A DNA stretch of 64,000 bases, from positions 124,001-188,000 of the forward strand of contig NZ_CAMCEC010000001.1 in NCBI RefSeq assembly GCF_945873775.1, in the 5' to 3' direction. How positions within the stretch are numbered: position 1 is the stretch's first letter; each line of letters starts with the position of its first letter. A model generated the notes under the pieces. It was given only the letters and a program-made list of their open reading frames with translations. It searched no databases and was not told the DNA's origin. Positions 26,110-34,339 of this stretch are shown one piece after another. Source of the stretch: an uncultured Treponema sp. (lineage in GTDB: Bacteria; Spirochaetota; Spirochaetia; Treponematales; Treponemataceae). Position numbers and translations under genes: made by a program.

Positions 26110-26149
26110 TAAAAAAACTGAATAATATGATGGGAAGTTATTCAAAAAA

Positions 26150-26194
26150 GAGCTGCCTTTTACAACTTAAAAATTAACAAGGCAGTTCTTTTCT
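26150..26194 (+). terminator. Rho-independent terminator
   Basis: GAGCTGCCTT (26150-26159) pairs with AAGGCAGTTC (26179-26188), followed by TTTTCTT. Confidence 0.7.
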
Positions 26195-26225
26195 TCTATC
26201 AACAATAAACACTTTGCTTTATGAC

Positions 26226-26256
26226 CTAGAAAGCCTGCCTGTGCTTCAAAATTTCA
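26226..26256 (+). repeat. 31-bp direct repeat, left copy
   Basis: It starts CTAGAAAGCCTGCCTGTGCT and is matched with two mismatches at 27626-27656, exactly 1,400 bases away. The pair brackets the variable-protein gene and its upstream tandem repeat. Confidence 0.75.
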
Positions 26257-26271
26257 AACTATTACTTATAT

Positions 26272-26298
26272 GTCATTCCCGTGCTCGATGCGGGAATC
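26272..26298. repeat. REP-like inverted repeat
   Basis: GTCATTCCCG and CGGGAATC form a stem around TGCTCGATG. It is related to the element at 6563-6590. Here it lies just downstream of the DGR-like gene, where it could also act as a hairpin on the minus-strand transcript. Confidence 0.55.
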
Positions 26299-26330
26299 TG
26301 TCTTTTTTTTACAACAGCACCTGCCCGCCA

Positions 26331-27200
26331 TTACTTACCTGTGTTGCGGACAATGCGGAAGCCCAGGTTGAGGTAGGCGTTACAGGCGTAGTACCAGCCC
26401 TTGTAGCCCACCTCGCAGTAGTCGGCGTCGTCGTACCAGCTGCCGCCGCAGTCATAGCGTCCGCTGCTGTTGTTGGGGTTGCAATCCCAGAGATACTCGT
26501 CCAAATCTCCGCACCATTCCCACACGTTTCCGCTCATGTCATACAATCCGTAGCCGTTAGGAGCTTTCTGTGCAACGGTGTGTGTTTTTTCTTCGCTGTT
26601 GTCATTATACCAGGCAACTTCATCTAAGTTGTCGCTTCCGCTGTATTTGAAATCCTGTCCGCCTTTTTCCGCGTACTGCCATTCTTCAACTGTAGGCAGA
26701 CGGTAGCCGTTTGCTGTAAAGTCGCAGGCAAAGTCTTTGTTGAACTTTTTCCATTCGTTTTCCGACCAGTTGCCCATTTCATCATTGTCCAAATCCCATT
26801 GAGCAGCGTTCGCGCTTTCCTTGTATGAGTAGCAAGGATTCAAGCCGTCTTTTTCACTCAGTTTGTTGCAGAACTTAACTGCGTCAACCCAGCTCACGTT
26901 TTCCACAGGAAGGTTCTTTTCGCCATTGAACTCGCTTGGATTCTCGTCCGTTACAGACTCGTAAAGTTCCTGTGTAACTTCCGTTGCAAGAATAGAATAG
27001 TTCTGCCCCGGAACCGCAATCATAAGATCGCTTGCCTTGTAGTTTCCCTTTTCAAGAACTTTCTGCACGTCAAGCTTTTTCTGCCCGTATGCAGTACAGA
27101 GCGGAACTGCAAGCAGCGCAAGCCCGCACAACAGCTTTGCAAAAGACAGCCTACTCTTGTGGTTGCCAGCCAAGCTAAAAGATTTTTTCAAACTTTTCAT
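26331..27200 (-). CDS. Secreted FGE-sulfatase/SUMF1-fold protein, putative DGR variable protein
   Basis: This 289-aa protein has a long signal sequence (core LLCGLALLAVPLC) and a formylglycine-generating-enzyme (C-type lectin) fold. Marks include TEVTQELYESV, NLPVENVSWVDAVKFCNKLSE, GYRLPTVEEWQYA, GLYDMSGNVWEW and GGSW...LGFR. It is probably a binding protein, not an enzyme. The final 40 residues are rich in Tyr, Asp and Asn at the positions that vary in DGR targets such as Treponema denticola TvpA, and their DNA is far more GC-rich. AGGAG precedes the ATG. No reverse transcriptase or template repeat lies in the window. Confidence 0.82.
   Translation of the reverse strand: MKSLKKSFSLAGNHKSRLSFAKLLCGLALLAVPLCTAYGQKKLDVQKVLEKGNYKASDLMIAVPGQNYSILATEVTQELYESVTDENPSEFNGEKNLPVENVSWVDAVKFCNKLSEKDGLNPCYSYKESANAAQWDLDNDEMGNWSENEWKKFNKDFACDFTANGYRLPTVEEWQYAEKGGQDFKYSGSDNLDEVAWYNDNSEEKTHTVAQKAPNGYGLYDMSGNVWEWCGDLDEYLWDCNPNNSSGRYDCGGSWYDDADYCEVGYKGWYYACNAYLNLGFRIVRNTGK
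26345..26470 (-). other. Putative DGR variable region (VR) at the gene's 3' end
   Basis: Codons after GGCGGCAGCTGG run TAC GAC GAC GCC GAC TAC TGC, then later TAC AAG GGC TGG TAC TAC GCC TGT AAC, ending CTG GGC TTC CGC. Nearly all variable codons are NNC forms derivable from AAC by adenine mutation. GC is about 62% across 26341-26460 by direct count, against 47% at 26641-26700. Confidence 0.6.
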
Positions 27201-27389
27201 TTTTTTACTCCTCTTAATCAGCTGCTTTTTTTATAGAATAAACAACCAGCGACAACAAGTCAAATTTTTCTGTCTCTGTCATAAGATAAGACTCTTTGTA
27301 TCCACTGTCCTTACGCTAATAACAGTCTCTTCACTCCCTTACATACTGCTTTGGTTGCCCCTCTCCACTGCTTGTGAATCCCTAAAATC

Positions 27390-27580
27390 AACTTAATTTT
27401 GTTTTGTTTTTAACTTAATTTCATTTTAATTTTAAGTTGATTTCACTTTGATTTTAAGTTGATTTCATTTTTATTTTAACTTAATTTTGTTTTGTTTTTA
27501 AGTTGATTTCATTTTGTTTTTAACTTAATTTTGTTTTGATTTTAAGTTAATTCCATTTTGTTTTTAAGTTGATTTCATAA
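27390..27580. repeat. 22-bp T-rich tandem repeat, about 8.7 copies
   Basis: Eight consecutive 22-base units follow the pattern AA[CG]TT[AG]ATTT[TC][GA]TTTT[GAT][TA]TTTT, with a partial ninth. Units alternate between AACTTAA and AAGTTGA forms. T-tracts recur near the helical repeat, so the DNA is probably curved. It fills the middle of the 550-base gap 27201-27760 between the DGR-like gene and glyA; nothing else was recognised in that gap. Confidence 0.85.
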
Positions 27581-27625
27581 ACCATACATACCTCGTTCTA
27601 TACATATAAAGCATAACTGTGCAGA

Positions 27626-27656
27626 CTAGAAAGCTTGCCTGTGCTTCAAAAGTTCA
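27626..27656 (+). repeat. 31-bp direct repeat, right copy
   Basis: It starts CTAGAAAGCTTGCCTGTGCT and differs from the left copy (26226-26256) at two positions. The copies are in the same orientation. Confidence 0.75.
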
Positions 27657-27760
27657 GCTTACTTGCGGAAAGAGCTAGATTCAACTAGAATGCTAAAAAG
27701 ACTTTCAAATGTCTGTTAGTATTTGAAACTGTCCAAATTTCATAAAGCGAGGTGAGTCCA

Positions 27761-29266
27761 ATGCCTACTCCACTTGAAAACTATGTAAAGGAATGCGGCG
27801 GAAAATTGAATCCTGCCATGACTTCCTATGTTGCGAATCTTCAGCTTGTTTCTGATGTAGCCCCGGAAATTGCAGAAGACATTGTAAAGGAGCTTGCAAC
27901 CCAGCGCCGCCATTTAAAGCTTGTGGCAAGTGAAAACTACTGCTCTCTTAATGTTCAGGCCGCAATGGGAAATCTTCTTACAGACAAATACGCGGAAGGA
28001 TTTCCAGAGCACCGTTACTACGGCGGATGCGAAAACATCGATTCAGTAGAAAAAACTGCCGCAAAAGAAGCCGCAGAGCTTTTTGGAGCAGACTACGCTT
28101 ACGTTCAGCCTCATGCCGGATGCGACGCGAACCTTGTCGCTTACTGGGCAATCCTTTCAAAGACAATAGAAACTCCGACACTTGAGGAAATGGGCGTAAA
28201 GTCCCTTGCAGAGCTCAATGCCGAGCAGTTCGATATTCTGCGCAAAAGATTCGGCAACCAGCGTCTTATGGGACTTGACTATTCATGCGGCGGACACCTT
28301 ACCCATGGATACAAGATGAATGTCTCTGCCCGTATGTTTGAAAGCCATCCTTACGGAGTTGACAAGGAAACCGGCCTTTTGGACTATGACGCAATCGAAA
28401 AGCAGGCAATGGAAGTAAAGCCTCTTATTCTTCTTACAGGATTCAGCGCGTATCCAAGAAAAATCAACTTTAAGAAATTCCGCGAGATTGCAGACAAATG
28501 CGGAGCAGTTCTTATGGTGGACATGGCGCACTTTGCAGGACTTGTGGCAGGAAAAGTTTTCACAGGCGACTATGATCCTGTAAAATGGGCTGATGTCGTT
28601 ACAACCACAACACACAAGACTTTACGCGGACCACGCGGCGCGCTCATTCTTTGCAAAAAGGAATTTACAGACTACGTGAACAAAGGCTGCCCTATGGTTC
28701 TAGGCGGTCCTCTGAACCACATTGTAGCGGCAAAGGCTGTGGCGTTCAAAGAAGCAAAAACTCCTGCATATCAGACTTATGCGCAGAATGTTGTAAAAAA
28801 TGCCCAGGCACTTGCAGCAGCCTGCATTGAAAAAGGAATGAAGCTTCAGACCGGCGGAACAGACAATCACCTTATGCTCGTTGACGTTACAACTTACGGA
28901 CTTACAGGAAAACAGGCGGAAGCGGCACTGTTCAAATGCGGTGTTACAGCAAACGCGAATGCTCTTCCTTATGACAAGAACGGCGCCTGGTGGACTTCTG
29001 GAATCCGCATTGGAACTCCAGGGCTTACAACTTTGGGCATGGATGAAAACGACATGAAGAAAGTTGCGGAAATTATTGACCTTGTTCTTAAGGGAACAAA
29101 GCCTGGACTTACAAAGGACGGAAAGCCTGCAAAAGGAAAAATTGAACTTGACGGCTCTGTTCAGGCAAAGGCAGAAAAAGAAGTCCAGGAGCTTCTTTCA
29201 AAGCACGTTCTTTATCCAGAGCTTGACCTTGACTTCCTAAAAAAAGAATTTGTAAAAGGATTTTAA
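27761..29266 (+). CDS. glyA: Serine hydroxymethyltransferase (long spirochaetal form)
   Basis: The 501-aa PLP enzyme converts serine and tetrahydrofolate to glycine and methylene-THF. Visible marks are LVASENYCSLNVQAAMG, DKYAEGFPEHRYYGG, the PLP-lysine block VVTTTTHKTLRGPRGA, and the C-terminal GIRIGTPGLTTLGM. It is about 80 residues longer than E. coli GlyA, mainly by an N-terminal addition and an insert around residues 145-165, as known for some spirochaetes. The ATG at 27761 follows GAGG; a GTG three codons earlier is less likely. It is monocistronic with a strong terminator. Confidence 0.96.
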   Translation: MPTPLENYVKECGGKLNPAMTSYVANLQLVSDVAPEIAEDIVKELATQRRHLKLVASENYCSLNVQAAMGNLLTDKYAEGFPEHRYYGGCENIDSVEKTAAKEAAELFGADYAYVQPHAGCDANLVAYWAILSKTIETPTLEEMGVKSLAELNAEQFDILRKRFGNQRLMGLDYSCGGHLTHGYKMNVSARMFESHPYGVDKETGLLDYDAIEKQAMEVKPLILLTGFSAYPRKINFKKFREIADKCGAVLMVDMAHFAGLVAGKVFTGDYDPVKWADVVTTTTHKTLRGPRGALILCKKEFTDYVNKGCPMVLGGPLNHIVAAKAVAFKEAKTPAYQTYAQNVVKNAQALAAACIEKGMKLQTGGTDNHLMLVDVTTYGLTGKQAEAALFKCGVTANANALPYDKNGAWWTSGIRIGTPGLTTLGMDENDMKKVAEIIDLVLKGTKPGLTKDGKPAKGKIELDGSVQAKAEKEVQELLSKHVLYPELDLDFLKKEFVKGF

Positions 29267-29287
29267 GCCGTTATCCTGAAAAAAATT

Positions 29288-29323
29288 GCCGCTAGGAACT
29301 AAAACACCTGGCGGCTTTTTTTT
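29288..29323 (+). terminator. Rho-independent terminator of glyA
   Basis: GCCGCTAGG pairs with CCTGGCGGC, followed by nine T. Confidence 0.85.
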
Positions 29324-29407
29324 GCAGATAGAATAAAAACTTGCCGGAAGAGCGTTATAAGTTCCATTCATTTTATCAAATGGCACAGTTTCTTTTGTTA
29401 TGAAAAA

Positions 29408-30127
29408 TTATTCTATTACTCCAAAATTCTTAAAATAATCTTCGCGATTGGATATATACTCTCCAAATATCCAGCATATAGGATATCCATCCAGTTGTAT
29501 TTGATACCAACAATTATTTTTGCCATCAGCTATATATGGTTCTGATTGCTTTATTATTTTTACATTTGTTCCAGTTTGTACCTTGCCTAAAACAAGACTT
29601 TTCGTATTTGGTTCAAGCCTAATTCTTACATTTAAATCATTTACAACGCCGTCTTCCATTTTTATACTTGAATTCTTGCCGAAACTCTTTCTATACAAAG
29701 TTTTTCTGTATATGCAAAGCGGAGGATTTACAAGAATCAAAGTATTTTCATTCTGAATATAAACTGTACATATATTAGGTTCAGACAGTTTTACAGGTTT
29801 CTCATTTTGGTCGCTGGAAGAAGGAAAATAGCCATATTCGAAAATAAATTTATTTTCATCTTTTTTTGATACTGAATAAATAGCTCCGACTCCTCCTATT
29901 CCCGAAATACTGTAATATCCCCAGTCTTTATAATCAGGCGAATTATTTTTCTTAGGAAACCTAAAGCTTACAATATCGTATTTATCAAAAACCGGCTTTT
30001 GGTAATTAATGATGTATTCCACAGATATATTATCAAACCATTCACAATCTGAAAAATCGTTAATTTCATACGCAAATACCTTTGAGAATAATAAAAGTGC
30101 TAATATGAAATTAATGATTTTTTTCAT
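29408..30127 (-). CDS. Exported SH3b-domain protein
   Basis: The 239-aa protein has a signal peptide (NFILALLLFSKVFA). It ends with a bacterial SH3 type 3 domain (about residues 165-230): LNVRIRLEPNTKSLVLGKVQTG, then WYQIQLDGYPICWIFGEYI. Such domains often bind cell-wall or surface ligands. The first 150 residues are unassigned and rich in Tyr, Asn and Lys. GGGAGG precedes the ATG. It is a single gene on the minus strand, AT-rich, and probably periplasmic. No partner is obvious from context. Confidence 0.72.
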   Translation of the reverse strand: MKKIINFILALLLFSKVFAYEINDFSDCEWFDNISVEYIINYQKPVFDKYDIVSFRFPKKNNSPDYKDWGYYSISGIGGVGAIYSVSKKDENKFIFEYGYFPSSSDQNEKPVKLSEPNICTVYIQNENTLILVNPPLCIYRKTLYRKSFGKNSSIKMEDGVVNDLNVRIRLEPNTKSLVLGKVQTGTNVKIIKQSEPYIADGKNNCWYQIQLDGYPICWIFGEYISNREDYFKNFGVIE

Positions 30128-30198
30128 GTATTTTCCTCCCGAATCAATTTCAATATATAAAAAAATCCATTCATTTTTTCAAATCCGTGTGGCAACTT

Positions 30199-31209
30199 TT
30201 ATTCAATCGTATAACAGTCTATGCCGGCATTTTTTAGTTTTTGACCCATTGTCATGCTGGAGTTTTCGTCTACGGCGACTATAAAATATGTAGTTCCACT
30301 GGAGCGGGTTTCTGTGTAGCAGTATGCATCGAAGCCTTTTTGTTTTGCTTTTCTTATGCAGTCGTCAGCGTTTTCTTTTTTCTTAAAAAGACCAAGCTGC
30401 TGTTTTTTTCCAGGATGTTTTTGCGACAAAGGAATTTCAGACTGAACAGAAGATTCTTTCGCTGGCACTTCTGAATTTTCAGCGTAGCGGTTTTGTGAAG
30501 ATGAAGCGGAATTTTCTTTCGGCACAAAGTACCAAAACGGAACGCGCATTATCTGGCTTTTTCCATTTGCAACAGAAGATTCCGGGCTTAAAGGAAATTC
30601 GCGGTTAAGTTCTTCCGCATATACTCTTGCAGAAGTCAAATGCCACAAAGTAAAAAGAACCTGCGCCTTTACACTTTTCATGGACTGCATTGAACTGTAC
30701 GCTTTTAAAAGCTCCACAGAATCTGAAATATCCGCGCCGGGAACAGAAGATGCCTTGCACAGATCGCTCCAAACAGAATAAAGCTTTACTGTGGCTGAAA
30801 CTGTTTCATTCTTGGAATTCCTGACCGCGCTGTTCAAGTAAGAGTCGGCTGTTTCCCAGTTGCCAGCACAAAGATTCGCGCGCACTGCATTCAGCACAAG
30901 TTGCTCAGAAGTAACCTTTGGCATATTTGAAGCGTCGTGCGCCGCAATGCCAGCTGCCTTTGCATAGGAATTTCCGGCGTCAGTATAAAGCCCAAGCTGT
31001 TCCTGCAAAGTTCCTGTATAATATAGAAGAGAACGAGTGTCCGCAGCAGTATCGGCAAAGTCAAGATTGCGCTTTAAATAGTCAATTGAATCAAGGACTG
31101 TTTCCTGCTTTAAGGCTTCCCGTTTTATTATTTCCGCGGATTTTTTATTCTGCGCAAAAAGTGAGACGGAAGAAACACAAACGAAAAATGCAAGCAATAA
31201 TTTTTTCAT
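30199..31209 (-). CDS. Periplasmic SPOR-domain protein
   Basis: The 336-aa protein has a signal peptide (LLLAFFVCVSSVSLFAQ). A helical TPR-like middle (about residues 25-205, with LLYYTGTLQEQLGLYTDAGNSYAKAA) is followed by a linker and a C-terminal SPOR domain (about 262-336; QLGLFKKKENADDCIRKAKQ). SPOR domains bind denuded peptidoglycan at division sites, so a cell-envelope or division role is likely. Its start overlaps the stop of the LapA-like gene by four bases (ATGA), so the two are translationally coupled. Confidence 0.75.
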   Translation of the reverse strand: MKKLLLAFFVCVSSVSLFAQNKKSAEIIKREALKQETVLDSIDYLKRNLDFADTAADTRSLLYYTGTLQEQLGLYTDAGNSYAKAAGIAAHDASNMPKVTSEQLVLNAVRANLCAGNWETADSYLNSAVRNSKNETVSATVKLYSVWSDLCKASSVPGADISDSVELLKAYSSMQSMKSVKAQVLFTLWHLTSARVYAEELNREFPLSPESSVANGKSQIMRVPFWYFVPKENSASSSQNRYAENSEVPAKESSVQSEIPLSQKHPGKKQQLGLFKKKENADDCIRKAKQKGFDAYCYTETRSSGTTYFIVAVDENSSMTMGQKLKNAGIDCYTIE

Positions 31210-31502
31210 TCAGCGTTTTCCTGCGGCTGCTGCAAAGGAACTTCTTCTTGCAGAATATTCTGCTTGGATTTTTTTTCTTTCTTTTTTGTTTCAGGAAGAG
31301 ATTCCGTTTTTCTTTTTTTTCCAAATGTGAACGGAAGCGTAATTACAACGCCAGCTAAAAAAGCGGAAAGCAGAGCTGCAAAAACCGGAATATCTTCAAA
31401 GCTATGAAAAAACCAAATTGAGCATTTGTTCGAAAGATTGAATCCAGTAAGAAGAGCGACAAGCACAACCAAAAATAAAATTCCTATAAGTTTTAACGGC
31501 AT
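31206..31502 (-). CDS. LapA-like (DUF1049) small membrane protein
   Basis: The 98-aa protein has two hydrophobic helices (LIGILFLVVLVALLTGFNL and VFAALLSAFLAGVVITLPF) with a short loop. A Lys/Glu-rich cytoplasmic tail follows. This resembles LapA-domain proteins involved in envelope or LPS assembly. The ATG at 31502 is five bases after GAGG and is preferred to an upstream start at 31523. It is co-transcribed with the SPOR-domain gene. The family call rests on topology and a few residues. Confidence 0.6.
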   Translation of the reverse strand: MPLKLIGILFLVVLVALLTGFNLSNKCSIWFFHSFEDIPVFAALLSAFLAGVVITLPFTFGKKRKTESLPETKKKEKKSKQNILQEEVPLQQPQENAE

Positions 31503-31598
31503 ACAAACCTCGCAAAAATTCAAAATTAGAAATCAATTAAATTATAATTGCATTCAAGGAAAATTGCAATTTTATATTTATCATGCGCTTCGTTGCCG

Positions 31599-32738
31599 TT
31601 ACTTTTCTGCGTCTTCTTTTTGTCCGAGGTATTTTCCAGTTGCTTCAAACAAAGCATTTTCAATTTCTTCAATTCTGAAATTCCGCTTCTGGATAAAGTC
31701 CCTGATTGTCATGTCGAATTTGCTTTTTTCATCAAAAGCGTAGCCCGCACTGAACAGCAGCTGCTCGGTCTGTTCAACTGTAAGGTTCATTCCAAGGGCA
31801 AGGAGAAAGACAGTGTTCTTTTTGGGATGATAGTTCGGATTTTTCTGGCTTCTGATTTTTGAGAAGGCTCGCTTGTCAATTCCACCCTCGCCGCCGATGC
31901 TCGTGTTCTTGTAGATAAGGCTTGGTTTTCCGCGTCCGTTCAAAGTGAACTGCGAAATAAAATATTCCAAAGTCTGGTTAAAAGTAAGCTTTGCTTCTGG
32001 AGTTTTTGAGTTAAGGCAGATGTTGTCAGTCCGTGCGCCCGCATCCCGCAGTATTTTTATTATCTCGGTATAGCGGTCGTCCTTGTTGTTCATAATTGCA
32101 AGAAGAAGAATTGAAGTGCCGCGGTTCGTGCAGTAATTCACGTCCGAACCATTTTTTATAAGAAACTCAACCATCTCCTTGTTTCTGTTGAAAACCGCAA
32201 TCATAAGCGGAGTAATGCCATCATTGCCATGGCAGTTCACATCATTTTTTTCAGCGATATATTCTTTTACAGACTCTTGCGAATTCATCATTACGGCCAT
32301 CATAAGAGGAGTCCAAGAATTTTGCTCTGCAAGCTTCTTAAGATTTTCAGTTCCCGCTATGTCTTCTTTTATCCGATGCATTTGTTTTTCCAGCACAGAA
32401 TTAAAAGGAAGAAGCTCATCAAGCCGAACATAATAAGGGCGAGGAGAATTCTTAGTCCAGAAATTCAGGATACTTGTGCCATGGGAAAACGTCATAGAAA
32501 AACAGCAGCCAAGCTCAACCATTTTGTCTCGGACAGATTGTGCAAGCGATGAATTAAGCCTCCAGTCAGATTCTTTAACATTGCGATAACCTAGCTCGCA
32601 AAGTTTACCACAAAGAACATCGATATCATCCGTCATAAAATATTCATAGCTTTTGCCGCGGTCTTCAATGCAGACCTTAACATTTTCAAAAACAACAGGC
32701 TCTTTTTTCTTGTCAGTTTTTTCAGCATTCTCGGACAT
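31599..32738 (-). CDS. Ankyrin-repeat protein with C-terminal helical (HTH-like) domain
   Basis: The 379-aa protein has an N-terminal domain of about 130 residues with no recognised family. Three or four ankyrin repeats (about 138-240) follow, in units like DGITPLMIAVFNRNKEMVEFLIKNGSDVN. The C-terminal 110 residues contain FSKIRSQKNPNYHPKKNTVFLLALGMNLTVEQTEQLL and DMTIRDFIQKR. This pattern recurs at the ends of regulatory proteins in Firmicutes and is probably a DNA-binding-type helical domain. There is no signal peptide, so it is cytoplasmic. The function is unknown; it borders an accessory gene cluster. Confidence 0.72.
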   Translation of the reverse strand: MSENAEKTDKKKEPVVFENVKVCIEDRGKSYEYFMTDDIDVLCGKLCELGYRNVKESDWRLNSSLAQSVRDKMVELGCCFSMTFSHGTSILNFWTKNSPRPYYVRLDELLPFNSVLEKQMHRIKEDIAGTENLKKLAEQNSWTPLMMAVMMNSQESVKEYIAEKNDVNCHGNDGITPLMIAVFNRNKEMVEFLIKNGSDVNYCTNRGTSILLLAIMNNKDDRYTEIIKILRDAGARTDNICLNSKTPEAKLTFNQTLEYFISQFTLNGRGKPSLIYKNTSIGGEGGIDKRAFSKIRSQKNPNYHPKKNTVFLLALGMNLTVEQTEQLLFSAGYAFDEKSKFDMTIRDFIQKRNFRIEEIENALFEATGKYLGQKEDAEK

Positions 32739-32828
32739 AAACTAATCTCTCTTTTCTTTTAAGTTTTGACAAATTGTACGGCAATGCAAACTAAAAAAGT
32801 CGCAAAACGGGGGACTTTTGAAAACTAA

Positions 32829-33800
32829 TCATTCTGGAATTTTGCAGACGAGTTTTACAAGTCCTGATGTTTTCCAATTTCTATATTTAGTTGAATGAAT
32901 GTTTCCCAATAAATTTGAATCAACTTTAAAACTATATGCATTCCAAAAATCTTCTTCAGTTTGACCATTGTTATAATACCAAAAACGTTTTGCAGATTTT
33001 TTTTGTAAAAGTTTGTCTTTAAATTCCCTAGGCTCAACTTCTCTGTCTCCAATTAACAACACTACTTCAGGCGGAGTTTCATTTTTATTGTAAGATGAAT
33101 TTCCCGTATTTTGTATTATGTTTTTCAACATTCCAGCATCATTCATACTCTTTCTTTCGGAGCAAATAAATGAAAAACCTTTCAGCGCGGACTCAACGAC
33201 ATCTTTGTCATAAATTTTTATGAAATGTTCCGTCAAAAGATTTTTTACAAGCTCCTCTGAAATTTCTGTTTTTATGTTGGAAATATCATTTTTGTTTTTG
33301 GTTTCAGATTGAATAAAATCTCTTGCCTTCTCTACATCAAAATTGTTTTTATTGAAAAGCTCCATGAATTTTATTCCAAGCTCGTTGTCCTTTTCAAAAG
33401 GAATTTCAAGGCAATCATTTTTGTTGTCAGAATGATTGTAGAAATACAGATAAAGTTTTTCACAGACAAGAACACCGATTGAAAGTCTGAGATCTGTGTG
33501 ACTCATGTAGTTTAAAAGTTATTTTTCAAAATCATCATTTTTTGCAAGAGAATACTGCTTCAGCTCCACAATGAATAAATCTTTACTGTCTTTTTTCAGA
33601 ATTATGTCAGGAATTTCTCTGTCACTAGAGCCGATATGAAGTTTTCGATGGGAGTCGATTTCATTAAATATCTTGCTAAAGCCGAATATTTCAGAAAAGT
33701 AACTTTCCCAAATATTTTGAATTTTACATTCAGGCTGATTATAGAATTGTGAATGCTGAGATACCAACAAATTCCAATTTTTAATATAACTGCCACTCAT
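32829..33800 (-). pseudogene. PD-(D/E)XK-like nuclease gene interrupted by one in-frame stop
   Basis: Two reading pieces, 33800-33522 and 33518-32829, lie in the same frame and are separated only by a TAA at 33519-33521. Read through, the junction is DDFEK-stop-LLNYMSHTDLRLSIG; a CAA (Gln) would give the usual EKQLLNYM-type nuclease helix. The N-terminal part ends with PDIILKKDSKDLFIVELKQ, a D-x(n)-E-x-K nuclease core. The intact protein would be about 323 aa. Internal reinitiation at the ATG at 33506 could still make the C-terminal part. Likely a recently inactivated defence-type gene, or a sequencing error. Confidence 0.7.
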
Positions 33801-33872
33801 CGCCAATCATCTCCTGTTTCTATGAGTTGAAAATATAAAATCAGTTTTTAAATAAATGAAATATTTTATAAA

Positions 33873-34295
33873 TCAGTAATTATAAGTTACTATTCTTGAT
33901 TGACTAAATCCGTATTCACTTGGAATTTCCATTCCTAGATATGGAGAATCATCAACAATTTCGCCAGAAAACGCATATCTGGAAAGCAAACTAGGACATT
34001 CAATTATTTCAGCGTCATTCTTAAAACCATTTCTTAACTGACTGTCCTCTGAAATTTTTCTCCAGCCTCTGTTGTCCATTTTGCATACTGCTACAATTTC
34101 TTTGTGGCAAACACCCAAGATGAAATCTGCCTCGTTCGCCTTTTTTACGTCATCAATCGGCCAGTATTTGCGAACACAGTCCCAACGAGATGCCCTTCCT
34201 GCAACTTTTATTCCTTTGCTCAATTTTTCGTATGATTTGTTTATACATACAAAAATCACCTTTCCATTTTTTGAATCAAAAATACCATTTGCCAT
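33873..34295 (-). CDS. PUA/EVE-like small protein
   Basis: The 140-aa protein contains RKYWPIDDVKKANEADFILGVCHKEIVAVCKM followed by a Trp-rich stretch. This resembles PUA-superfamily (ASCH/EVE-like) proteins, where A-x-x-ADYVLAV-type strands line a base-binding pocket. Related small proteins often sit beside restriction or modified-base-sensing nucleases, and a PD-(D/E)XK-like gene is next door. GGAGG precedes the ATG. The assignment is from pattern only and could be wrong. Confidence 0.5.
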   Translation of the reverse strand: MANGIFDSKNGKVIFVCINKSYEKLSKGIKVAGRASRWDCVRKYWPIDDVKKANEADFILGVCHKEIVAVCKMDNRGWRKISEDSQLRNGFKNDAEIIECPSLLSRYAFSGEIVDDSPYLGMEIPSEYGFSQSRIVTYNY

Positions 34296-34339
34296 ATTTA
34301 CCTCCGTATAAAATACATAAATATTAATTTCAATGAAAC

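Noticed and set aside
27390-27580. Possible CRISPR array
   Set aside because: The 22-bp units are contiguous and similar throughout, with no unique spacers between repeats; it is a simple tandem repeat.
27201-27760. Possible glycine or other riboswitch upstream of glyA
   Set aside because: No recognisable aptamer core was found; the region is occupied by the T-rich tandem repeat and the 31-bp repeat.
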